Below, in pieces: positions 1 to 9,942 of a stretch of DNA of 64,000 nucleotides. Source of the stretch: Cerioporus squamosus (lineage: Eukaryota > Basidiomycota > Agaricomycetes > Polyporales > Polyporaceae); assembly GCA_022592435.1 (NCBI GenBank), contig JABYQS010000123.1:48795-112794 (forward strand), in the 5' to 3' direction. The notes beneath the pieces are model-generated. The model was not told the DNA's origin, did no database searches, and was given only the letters and a program-made list of their open reading frames with translations. The position numbers were made by a program, and so were the translations under genes. Within the stretch, counting starts at the first letter, position 1; each line of letters opens with the position of its first letter.

Positions 1-2396
1 TTCCTCTTCCTCCTCCTCCTCTTCATCCTGCTGATCCTCGTCCTTGTCCTCGTCTTCGTCCTTGTCCTCGCCCAAGAGCGTAGAGCACACCCATTTGACT
101 TCCTCCACTGCCGCTAGGAAGTCTTCGGGTACATCGGAGTCACCAAGCGCGGACACCCAGATAGCCAGGCCTATGATCGCAATAAAGATGCCGTTGCAAC
201 CGCCCCGACGCAGCGGCTCCCACTGGTTGTCGTCGCCGGGGGCAGTTTGTGGCAGCGGCCAGGCATCCGAGTCATGACGAGACTTCGGTTGCATCTTCTG
301 CCACCAGCCCTTCCAACGCGTGACATATGGTTCGAGGGGATCAGGAATGGGGAGCTTGTCGTAGTTGCGGCCGCCGTTGATCCATCGCGGGAGTTCTTCA
401 GGACGACCCTTTGCAGAAAGACGCTTCTAGACAGAGACGTCAGCGGAAACTAAACAAATGAACAGTAAGAGAATGTACCTTGCCGTCTGGGTAGCCCATG
501 GAGCACTCAAACTCTTGCCAGATCTCAAGTAGCTCGGCCCAACTCTCTCCTGCTTCGATGTCCTTGAGATAGTCGACCGCTTGCTTGAGCCACACCGGCA
601 CGCTGGCAGGCGATGCGCCATCACGTATGTCCTTGATGGCCTTGTCGAGGCCCACCTGGGCGAGGAGGGCCTTGTTACGTGCCATGGTTTCCTGCCGCTG
701 CCGTTCGTAGTCGAGAGCGCCCGCCATGGAAGTGGTGGTCGACGTGTTCTGTGACTCGGAGGATGGTATAGTGGTGCCCGTCTCTGCGGATGTCGTCAGA
801 TTGTTCGCTGACGTGGTGGGCTGAATAGGCGTGGGAGCGTCGGACGGCGCGGGGATGGTGCGGTCCTCAGATGTGCCAGCAGTTCCGGGTGCGGAGGCGG
901 CACCTTCTTTCGACGACGATCCTGGGTCCGGGGCTGGCGACTTGCTTGATGGTGGCGCAGGTGCGGGTGTAGAGGACATTGACGAAGCCTTCTTGCCCTT
1001 CGTCTGATGCTTGCGCTTTTTGGATTTTGACGCCTCGTCAGCAGCGGGCTTGGGAGATGGGGAGTAAGATGTAGAGGGCTCGGGAGATGAAGAGCCAGAC
1101 GAAGAGGGCTCGGGGGATGAGGAGGACGAGGCTGGCGTGTTCACAACCGTGGCGTTGGCATCGAGCTTGTGGTAGGCCCGATAGAGCTTCTGGGTGGCGT
1201 CATGGGCTACAGCAGCACGAGTCGGTAAGCGAACTAGGGAGCATAACGAAGTGCAGACTTACCGTAGCACACCGTGATGTAGCGATCCCACGCGTCTTCA
1301 ATGTCTTTCCAGAGGGCGGTGGCTTGCGGGAACGTGTGATTGAGGTTGAGAGTGCGGCCGTTGTGGATGCTGGATGTCGGGAAGATGAGAAGACACTCAA
1401 GCAGATGGAGATCGTGCTTACATCAGCGACGTTAGCTTGCCTGTCTCAGGGTTAGGACCACCCATGAACAGCGCGCCGTTCCATGTCGTCTGGGCCTTGA
1501 ACTGGTCGAGGACATACTGACCAGTAGACGGCAACTTATTGATACGCCTGAATGTGGTAAGTCAGCTCACGGAACGGGTGGGATGAACATTCGACTCACT
1601 GCTGCATAACCATCGCCTGCTCATGGGCGGACACAGCTTCGCCAGCCTCGATCTTCTTCATGAACTCCTCGAGCGACTGTCCGCCCTTGGCAATCATGTC
1701 GCAGTAGTCCGCCACCTCCTGCTTGACTTCGTCCGTCTCCTGGGCCAGCAACTTCTTCGTCTCGCTAATCACGAAGGGCCACCACTTCTTCCCCTCCTCG
1801 CCCTCCAACAGCGACACCTTGTACTCCTCATAGCGCTGGTGGAGCGTCAGCATTATTTTCGTTGTGTGGAGGGTGAGGTACGCTTGGTAGGGCTGCGGGG
1901 GACGCAACTTCTTCGCGGTGAGTGAGAGAAGCGACTTTTCCTTCTTGCTCTTCTTCTTACCACCAGGGACGCGGCAGTTCCAGAACCACCAGTATATTTG
2001 CTGGGACATGCGGTAAGTAAGCGCACATCAACGCATCATATGCTCATGACTGACCTTCTTTTTCAACTCAATGATTCTATCCTTTGCCTTCTGGACGTCG
2101 CCGTTGGCCTTCTGGATCTGCTTCTCACTGGGCTCTGCCGGGGGAAACTGATCTAGAAACTCTTGATACGTCCCCGTCAGCCAGGGAGTGGAGTTGTCCT
2201 CGGAGCAGGCGGTGCGAAAAGTGGTAAGGTGGTTGTTGAGCCAGGTGAGGACGTTTCACTTTGCCCAATGTTTGCCAGGCATCAAGCGATCAACTGAGTG
2301 ACAACAATAGCGACGCGCAAGACCACGAGGGAAGGGAGTGGGAAGGGGAAGGCAGAGGACGTACTCGCTGGCGACCCACATGTTTTGAACGGTTTG
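1..2396 (-). pseudogene. Spliced hypothetical basidiomycete gene, 3' end cut off by the window
   Basis: No function recognised. Reading on the minus strand, protein-like exons join at GT-AG sites: about 2396-2362, 2284-2059, 2009-1597, 1549-1430, 1381-1263, 1213-478 and 422-1. The order is a conserved-looking helical part (motifs EYKVSLLEGEEGKKWWPF and LWKDIEDAWDRY), a Ser/Pro/Thr-rich low-complexity linker (about 1140-750), a second folded part (WLKQAVDYLKDIEAGESWAE), a C-terminal block (LPRWINGGRNYDKLPIPDP), then an acidic Asp/Glu tail running off base 1. The layout resembles large Agaricomycete families of unknown role that often lie beside transposons; that comparison is from memory. A TGA at 2258-2256 interrupts the frame just before NVLTWLNNHL, so the copy may be dead unless an unseen splice site avoids it. 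The first exon and start are uncertain. Confidence 0.5.
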
Positions 2397-2626
2397 CATA
2401 AGCTAAGCGGTGACGGTGGTTTCCGGGTCTTGCCGATCCCCCCGCTCGTTTACAAAGGCCCAGGACTCGCACCCGCTCCTGTCAGACCTTCGCGATGGTC
2501 TCCCATTATCCAGCCTCTCCATCCGCCGTTCGTCCGAGCGACCAAGGTAGAAAATCGCACATCTGTCACACATCGCATTTGGTCACTCACGCTCAATGCA
2601 CTTCAGGAGTCCGACCTGTACTGCAG

Positions 2627-3119
2627 ATGGGGTCCGAGGGTGACCCGGTGGATTGGGACGCCGATGGCAGCGACGAGAGTGCTTATGCGAGCGCCGCTTT
2701 GTCACCCACCAGCCCTCCATCGTCTCCAATTGTCGCCGATATGGTCAGCAGCCGCGAGGACCGCGCCAGCCGCTACAGAGGTCGAACGGTTATCAACATT
2801 ACCGTCAACGCAACCACTGCGCCAGTCACCGTGCAGACTGGCGACAGGGCTCGTGGCCCATCGACGACACCTTCAGCCGCCGACCTGTAGTCGCGGACAC
2901 CGCTCGGTCTCCGAGCAGAGTCCGCTCACAGCCTCCGATGTTGCCCCCCGCATCCTCTACCGTGCGCGACCCGCTTCATGCACGATCTGGGCAGGATCAT
3001 ATTCGGGCGGCTCGCCCTGTCCCCGTGACGCCTTCTCGTCCACGCTCCGCTCTGCCGCAGGAGAGCTTACCTCGTGTCCAACCTGCCTCTCGCCCAATGA
3101 CGCCAGAATCTCCCATTGC
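2627..3119 (+). pseudogene. 5' half of a gene with an RNase H1 N-terminal-like domain, broken by a hAT element
   Basis: The reading frame starts at ATG 2627 (MGSEGDPVDWDADGSDES...) and is Ser/Pro-rich. It meets a stop at 2888-2890, and the protein-like sequence continues in the next frame (ADTARSPSRVRSQPP...) up to 3119, so there is either a frameshift or an unrecognised intron near 2860-2930. At 3119 the hAT element begins. The same frame resumes after the element at 8341: codons TCT CCC ATT on the left join GGG CCG on the right once one target duplication is discounted. This half holds only a disordered, proline-rich N-terminal region; the recognisable domain lies in the right half. No function can be assigned to this part. 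Confidence 0.6.
3112..3119 (+). repeat. hAT target-site duplication, left copy
   Basis: CCCATTGC, against CCCATTGG at 8341-8348 (7 of 8). The length matches the 8-bp duplication typical of hAT transposition, and removing one copy restores the host reading frame. Confidence 0.8.
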
Positions 3120-3138
3120 TAGGGTGTGCCACGGGTGT
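3120..3138 (+). repeat. hAT left terminal inverted repeat
   Basis: TAGGGTGTGCCACGGGTGT, pairing with 8322-8340 at 16 of 19 positions. GC-rich subterminal repeats built on ACCCGC follow it to about 3270. Confidence 0.85.
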
Positions 3139-3341
3139 TCCCGCGGGGGTCTCGGACCGAACCCGCACCCGCACCCGCACAAAAACCCGACCCGCGAACC
3201 CGCGGGTCATCGCGGGTGCGGGTCAGTAGCGCCGGGCTACGGGACTCCGCGGGTTCGGGAATCCCGCGGGCACTGGCAACACAGAAGACAAGTAGACAGT
3301 AGTATTCTGTACACCGGAGGCTCTCCTGTACAATATGGCAA

Positions 3342-4350
3342 TTACATCTCTTCCAATTCGGCTCCCTGAGCAATGTTCCCATCACCATCCTGGCCGGGCA
3401 CAACTTCAAGATCCAACTCTTCGTCTACCGTGACAGTGCCGGCCTCTACGTTCTCCGGATTGTTGAGATCTGGAGCTGGGACAGCCGCCTGAGCCGGCAT
3501 GTGCAAGAAACCCTGAAGACTCAGAGACATCAGTGAGGGAACATGTAGAGAGGGACTTTGTAGTACTCACGGCAAGCCGGCGGTCGGCCCATGGCACAAA
3601 CGGAGCCAATAGCCTCCCATTCGAAGCCGGTCGCAGGAAACTATTGCGGGCTGCCCGGAGTGCAAGCCTGCGGAATTCGTTCCACACTTCCACAAGTGTC
3701 GGATCGTCGATGCGCCCCTGTGCGAAGAAGTACACGCTACGGGCGAAGGCGAACAGTTCACGGAACTGAGTAGTGGTAAGTTTGTCAAGGAGCTTGGATG
3801 CCAGGAGGGTGCGGAAGGTAGATAGGACGTGCGGGTGTGCATCTCGCGCACCCTCTAGATCGAGTGGGATATGAATCTTGTGAGTTCATGGGTATGTAAA
3901 CGGTCAGCATGAAGATATCAGATGGTTATTGTACGTACTGTGAGTTCCCTTCGGTTCCCTAACACCCTGATAGCAAGCGTGTCCGGCTGTCTGTACGGGA
4001 CACAGTACGGGAGACCCGTGAGTTGAAGGTAGACAGTGTTGGGGGGGACATCGATGGCAGGGAACTGTCCGAACGGAGATCCGACCCAGTGGTCTGTGTT
4101 TCCGGCGTCGGTTCGAGCCTGAGGACCGTGGTTATGACCAGCGCCGGCCTGTAGTATGGGGGATGGAAAGGGAGGTCCATGTTGCAGCGACAAGGTGAGA
4201 GCGGCAGGGAAGGTCAAGAGCTTGAAAGCGAGTCCAACGTCGCAGCGAGGACTTTATCGATGCATCGCACTCCGAGTCCTGACATGTGCCCACCAGGGAG
4301 AGCGGAGCTCCATGCACCCAGATCCCATCTCCGAACAGACCGTAGTGTAC
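3342..4350 (-). CDS. Second coding region of the hAT element, unknown function
   Basis: At least three minus-strand exons look protein-coding: about 4217-3930 (NTDHWVGSPFGQFPAIDVPP), about 3880-3570 (TTTQFRELFAFARSVYFFAQ, then VEVWNEFRRLALRAARNSF) and about 3515-3342 (an acidic tail ending GDGNIAQGAELEEM and a stop). GT-AG junctions are plausible between them, for example a donor just after RELT. A 5' exon may reach 4350 (HGAPLSLVGTCQDSECDASI). It is transcribed in the same direction as the transposase gene upstream and lies wholly inside the element, so it may be a second transposon protein or captured sequence. I recognise no domain. The start is not settled. Confidence 0.5.
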
Positions 4351-4516
4351 TGATTTATCCAGTTGGAACTGCGCCGTTATCAGTATCGAAGGGCCTGCTC
4401 CTTGCGACGAGGTTCACGATGTGATTGATGTAGAGATACTATGCGGAATACAAAGAATGCGCGATACAACGGGACTCCGAGAGTGCGAGGCATACAGCCA
4501 ATTCCCGAAACATTAG

Positions 4517-7500
4517 CTAGTTGTCCGACGAAGCCTGACCGCTTCCAATCCTATCCCAGTTTGCCTCCATCTCGTAGTCATCTGCTTCATCGTCGTCAAT
4601 CTCTGGAAGCTGCGCGACCTTCTGTGCGTCTTCCGGACGCACGAAACCTGCGAGGCTCCAGCTGCCGACGCAGAGCACGGCGCGGGTGGTCTGCGCACTC
4701 ATCCGATTACGGACATGTGAGAGGAGCAGTCGGCCGCGACTGAAGACTCTCTCAACATCAACTGATGAAGCTGTCATTGGAAATGGAGACACAGTTAGTA
4801 TAGCAGCTCGGAGAGTGCGAACAGCAAACGCACCTGGAATCGACAAGTAATCCAGTGCCATGCGCGAAAGGTTAGGGTAGAGTGCACGTTGCGCGATCCA
4901 CCATTGGAGAGGGTCAGGGGCATTGTCAATGGGCAGGGCAAGGTATCGTTCAACCTCGTCACCCAAAGACCTCCCGAGCCCTGGTCCAAGCGGCTCAAGC
5001 ACGTCGAAGATGTTCTCGTCGTCCTGAAGTACGTTGTGGGTGAGTACACCTCGCACAGACATGCTAGCAGCCAGAGTTATGAACGTACCTCGGGCTCGGA
5101 GTTAGACGCAGTGCCCTCGCCCTCACCAGACCCAGCCTCGCCCTCCGTGTCGCCATCCTCATCTTCATCTTCATCGGGCTGGCCTTCTGAGCGCTCCATG
5201 TCGACGTCCTCGTCGCTCTGGCTACCATACCCACTTCTGGTACTACTCCGAGCCCGAGAGGGGGAGCGCGACGAGGGAGGGGGAGTAGGTGAGGTGTCCC
5301 GGTTGTTCTGACCGCCGTCAAAGCGCCCTGCATACTTCTCCTTGAATGTGTCGACGAGGAGTTCGCGTGCGACACGTTGCCAGGCTTCCGGCCATCGCAT
5401 CCTCTTGAAATAGGCGGTCTTGAGGCCGGGATGAAGGACTAGAAAGTAGCATAAGCATGCGACATGTAGTAGACTAGCTAATGAATAAGCACTCACGGAT
5501 TGCGATACGATAGGCTGCAGACATATCCGTGAACGCGTAATACTTGTCGAGGATCTTCTTCGCGAGCCCACAGGCGACCTTGATAGCGGGATCGTAGCCC
5601 TTCTCTTTCTCGTCGACTTGAGCGGTCGTGAGGACTTTGTCGACGTAGTCCATAGCGGGGATGACCTTAGCGAGATTCGGGGTGCCCCGAGAGAAGAAGA
5701 GTGTCGCATGTTTGAAGACCTGATGAGGACGGAGGAAGTGGAAGGAGGTGGCGGGGCACGGATGGGCGTAGGTGAGCAGGCAGTGTGAGGGTTAAGGTTC
5801 AGTCAAGTCACCGGCATGCATACTAAGTTCGAGCTCAGTACGAACCTTAAGCACGTTCCTTAGTTGCTTCAAGATCGTCCATTCGTGTGCTGTCAGTTCA
5901 TACTCACGCAAGCCGTTCAACTTGTTCGCACAAAACTCGTCGACGACTTTCCGGTACTTCAAGGCTACGTCGACCATGTCGAACGTGGAATTCCATCGCG
6001 TTCGGACGTCGCGAGGGAGGAGCTTCTCATCCATCTTGAGTTCCGCACACAACGTCTTCCAGCGAGGCAGGAGCTTCGTCGATGAATGGATGATCTTGAA
6101 GGCGACGGTGCGTATCTTATAAACCAAGCACTGATGAGTTTACATCGAAGCTAACGTATGATAGATTGCAACGCACCTTCGCCAGCACGAGCTTGATCGG
6201 AAGAACACCCGCCTCAAAAGCCTCGCGCTCTTCCTCCGACAGCTCACCCATCGCGTCGACTTCGTCATCGGGATCGTCCTCGACCTCTACTTCTTCCTCC
6301 TCGTCCGCATCCTCGCCTACTATGTCCTCCGCAAGCTCTGGCTCGTCGTATGCGCTCAACTCTTCAGCAAGTCGCGCAAGAAGGGCCTCGTCCTTGTCGG
6401 TCGTGGCGCCGCCCTTCTCCCGCTTCGCGTCGAATGGCTTGAGAAGGGCCTTCGCAACGAGGTTGAGGATATGCAGAAAGCAGCGTACCCGCGCGTTCTG
6501 TCCGTTGAAATCGGGGCCCAGGTTCGACATCCTCTCGAGCGCAGACATCATCGCATCGTTGTTTGTCGCGTTATCGCTCGCAATAGCGAGACACTGCCCA
6601 GGGTGCGTACATGAGTATCCACAACATTCTAACTGACGTTCTCAACCTACCTTGTCTTGAATCCCGAACTCTTTCAGGATCGACGCGAAAGCAGCTGCAA
6701 GCTCCACACCGGAATGCGAGCGTGCGACCTCAACGACGTCCAGCAAGAGACAGATTGGCTGACCCTTGTGCTCGAAATGAACAGTGACCGCGACGAATGC
6801 ACGGTGATTCGGGGCAGTCCATGCATCCGTCGCGAAACTGAGAGCGCCTTCGTACTCCTAGCCGCCAAGGTATGTTAACCACAGTCTCACGCGTAGCGCC
6901 ATGATACTGATTAGCAACGTACCTGCAGCATCTTTGCGATGCGCACGCGCGTCCGTGCAAATACAGTCTTGACGTCTCGCGAGACGGTCGCGGGCGAAGG
7001 GAGGAAGTACCCGGGACGACCGGTCTTCATCAATACCATGAAGCCGCGGTCGCGTACGATTTTGAAAGGGCGGACATTCTCGCATACCCAGCGCACGACC
7101 TCGGTGCGCGTCTCGGCCTTAGTATGCTGGCGATGGGAGAACGAGACTTGGCCCTTCTTCCGAGGGAAGAACGCGGTAATCGACCCCGTGCGGAGGATAC
7201 CCCCGACGACTTCGTCGCGTCCCACCTGGACGCTCTCAGCATCGAGGACAGCCTTGACTGCTTCGGCACCCCAGCACGTCTCTGCATGGCGCTTCAGCCC
7301 CGAAGTGGACGACCGATCCCCCGTATCTTGCCAGCGCTTCACCCCCTCCGTCAACTTACACTTCGGGGCGAGGCACTTGAAGACGTGCGCGACCCTGGTC
7401 CCCTTGATGAAGATCTTTGGCCGCGGGTCGTAGAACGCGTACACTGTCGCCGTCCAGTCTCCCATGCGCTCGTCTACACAATGCAGAAGGTCAGATGCTT

Positions 7501-7927
7501 GACGATCTTGCATAACTTATTGTATCTTACTCACCTAACTCCGCCTGCAGCTTCTTCGCATCTGGGACCTCCCCCCCAGCACCCTTCCCGGACTTACCTC
7601 CCTTCTTCTTCCCTTGCCGCCCTCCTTTTGTCTTTGTCGCTTCGTCCTCGACGAGCTCGATCCCATCATCGTCGAGCGTAGGTGCAGCGGCGGCAGCGCT
7701 GGAGGTTGCCGAAGCCACAGTCTTCTTCTTGCCTGCCCACGACTCCGATGTCAGCGATCTTCCCTCACGCATGCGTCATGTGGACACAGCCTACCTTCCT
7801 GCGGCTTCGACGACTTCTTCGGGGCTTCCGATGTCGATCCCGGCGCAGCTTCGCGTGCCTGCCGCTTCTGAGGAGGGGACTTCGTCGCGGTGGAGGTCCC
7901 AGAGCGCTTGCGAGATGGTTTTGACAT
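4517..7927 (-). CDS. hAT transposase with BED zinc finger and C-terminal dimerisation domain
   Basis: The enzyme would cut the element out and reinsert it in the nucleus. The start chosen is ATG 7927 (MSKPSRKRSGTST), a basic, disordered leader rich in Lys and Ser. Next comes a BED-type finger (FKCLAPKCKLTEG ... GLKRHAETC) in the exon 7490-6930, then the RNase H-like core: FATDAWTAPNHRAF with the first Asp (about 6850-6660), ASDNATNND (about 6590-6550), RTRWNSTFDMVDVALKY (about 6010). The insertion region is very acidic (EDADEEEEVEVED). The last exons carry the dimerisation domain (PLQWWIAQRALYPNLSRMAL, then SSVDVERVFSRGRLLLSHV). A clear intron at about 4841-4776 removes a stretch that would otherwise separate SIPG from SSVDVERVF. 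No disabling stop was noticed in the exons, so this copy could be active, but every junction was read by eye. Confidence 0.88.
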
Positions 7928-8321
7928 GACTTGGAGGGGCAATGAGCTCGAGGGGGCTCTGGTGCGATGGAAGGGGATCGGAATGAGAAGTTTTTCGTTG
8001 ATTATCATCTGCTTCGTCTTAAGTACAATCTGAACGTGCTTGTAGTCTCCCGGATGTCCCGAAGTAGCTGTAGTCTGTAGAACTGTACAGTACCTCCCTG
8101 CTTCCCTGGATGCTGAACCTTTCCTTCCTTATTGTGATGTCTACCTGCCTCATGTGCAGTCGCATGACGGCTGGGCAAATCCATCGGTCTACTCCGCGCA
8201 ACATGAGGCACAAAAGGCATGATAAGCCCGTGACGGGTCACGGGTTTGTCGCGGGTTCAGTATACCGTGACCCGTACCCGTACCCGCGCGTGATACCCGG
8301 CAAAACCCGTGCGGGTTTGTG

Positions 8322-8340
8322 ACACCCGTGATACAGCCTA
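8322..8340 (-). repeat. hAT right terminal inverted repeat
   Basis: Reads TAGGCTGTATCACGGGTGT on the minus strand. It is preceded by subterminal ACCCGT/ACGGGT repeats from about 8220. The right-hand target duplication CCCATTGG follows at 8341-8348. Confidence 0.85.
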
Positions 8341-8775
8341 CCCATTGGGCCGTCTTGTTCCCGTCCTGTGCCGATCAACTCCGAGGCTCATGCCCGTCGT
8401 TTGCAGGAGATTGAGCAGGCTCTCGAGCAGGTTCGCATTGAGCAAGAGGACGCCCTGGCCGACACACAGCAGGACTCAGGCCCATCTCTCGTCGATCCAG
8501 CTGGTCAGCAACTTGTTTCCCTGTTCGCCTCGTTGTTCTCTTGCTCACTTCCATCTTCAGACGAACATATCGAGCCACCAGAACAAGGCCGCCGCAAGTG
8601 GTACATCGCTCTTGTCGGTGAGAAGGTCGGTATCTGGAAGCACTACACGGATATGGCTGAGTACACGACTGGAGTCGCGGGTGCACTGCACCAGAAGGCG
8701 TCCTCGCGCTCTGAAGCGGAGCGCGTGTACTATACTGCGAAGGCAGAAGGACGCGTGAGAGTTGTGAAACCGTAG
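8341..8775 (+). pseudogene. 3' half of the interrupted gene: RNase H1 N-terminal (viroplasmin-like) domain
   Basis: The frame continues from the left half straight after the transposon (P-I-G-P-S-C-S). It has a Gln/Glu-rich helix (LQEIEQALEQVRIEQEDALA), then a domain of about 50 residues with KWYIALVGEKVGIWKHYTD and an alanine-containing turn (GVAGALHQKASSRSEAERVY), ending VRVVKP and a stop at 8773-8775. The pattern of a Trp-Tyr strand, a Gly-x-x-Gly-Ile/Val turn, an aromatic, and a later Glu-Ala helix is that of the RNase H1 N-terminal domain (PF01693), which binds RNA/DNA hybrids or dsRNA. A possible intron lies at about 8511-8562. No RNase H catalytic domain follows. The gene at 63201-63973 carries a similar domain. 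Confidence 0.65.
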
Positions 8776-9942
8776 AATAGTCCTGTATCTCGCATCCCGC
8801 TTGAATGGGTGTGGCATCTATGTCAAGTGCACACCGCACGCCTTTCCGGGGCACCAAAGCCTCACCAGGCTGCAACAGCTCGACTCTGAAACATTCTGGT
8901 GGAGTAGAAGAGCACATATAACTAGCTACGAGGTTGAAATGATATGGGAACATCGTCATGTGGGTTCTAGCCAGCAGACTCAGTACTCTCGAGAACCATG
9001 TAGGTCGGAGTCGAAGTCAGTGCAAGTTCTAGCTTCGAGACCGTGACTGCCAGTCCGTGTTCAATAGAATTGCGCGCCACGACTAGCAGACTTATAGTGC
9101 AATTTGATCACTGCCAATGTCATCCAGCACGTGCGAGGTAGCAGGTACTCTTCACTGAACGGAAGTCCGGACGAGTAGTGGTCAGTCTGATGGTCTTAGT
9201 TCAAGTGCGCCGGGTGATGGTCACTGGCAGTATTGCGCCGAGCATCCCAGACGTGCAGACAAAACTTCTGTGTAGGATAGTGCAAACATTACACTACCGC
9301 AGCTACTGTAATTGAGCAATTGTTCACTCTGTACGATCGAGAATAGAAGTCGGGACGAGCGTTGAGTCCGACGGGTGTCCGAGTTCCGAGTCAAGTTGCA
9401 TGGTAAGTTTCGCGCCGGCATACCAGACCTGCAAGTTGCTTGTGATAGAACCTGCGTAGGATCAAAATAAATCGCTTCGTCAGTAATCTAGTAAGCTTTG
9501 CAACACATGCACTGGACTGCTTGCTTCCGGATGAGCTGGAACAACTTACCCGTCTCGTGGACTCACGATTCTGGAATACCGCTTCTGACTCGGACGCGGA
9601 CGTGAATGCACCGGCGTGCACCGGCGACTGTACTTGGAGCTCCGAAGCTGCCTAAGAGATGAATATGCAAGCAATGAGTATCAGCTACATGCTACGTACC
9701 ATGCACGAAATCACAGTATTTCTTGAGACAGTCAGGACAGCGGTCAGGACGAAGGTCGTGAGGCTCGAGAGAGGTAAGCGCCGTAGTCGACTTCAGGTTG
9801 GTAACTGGTTATCCAAGTACGCCGGCGCCTATAGTTGTCTGTCACGCCTATGTCCCCTCGGGCCTCTGCCACATCCTCCTCGCACATGTCGGAGTGCCAG
9901 ACAATCCTCTTGCGCTCTCTGTAACTTTGCTTCATATCTGCT
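8776..9942. other. No gene seen between the split host gene and KDZ copy 1
   Basis: About 1.2 kb of lower-GC DNA with only short open frames that I cannot support as genes. Because a transposase gene follows immediately, the 5' end of the KDZ element probably lies somewhere in here, but I found no inverted repeat or target duplication to fix it. Confidence 0.5.

Larger units (their letters stand above)
3120..8340 (-). mobile_element. hAT-superfamily DNA transposon, about 5.2 kb
   Basis: The left end reads TAGGGTGTGCCACGGGTGT. The right end, reverse complemented, reads TAGGCTGTATCACGGGTGT, so 16 of 19 positions agree. Flanks are CCCATTGC (3112-3119) and CCCATTGG (8341-8348), a 7-of-8 match to the 8-bp duplication expected for hAT. 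Inside are a BED-finger transposase gene (4517-7927, minus) and a second minus-strand coding region (3342-4350). Subterminal zones at 3125-3270 and 8220-8320 carry many copies of the motif CGGGT/ACCCG, as expected for transposase-binding repeats. The insertion splits a host gene in frame. The one mismatch in the duplication and three in the inverted repeats suggest that the insertion is not brand new. Confidence 0.9.

Noticed and set aside
3121..3270. CCCGCA-rich tandem stretch considered as telomere-like or a simple microsatellite
   Set aside because: It is matched by a similar inverted stretch at 8220-8320 next to the other terminus, so it is the hAT subterminal repeat.
6166..6636. Ser-rich plus-strand frame inside the hAT element
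   Set aside because: Complement of the acidic stretch of the transposase gene.
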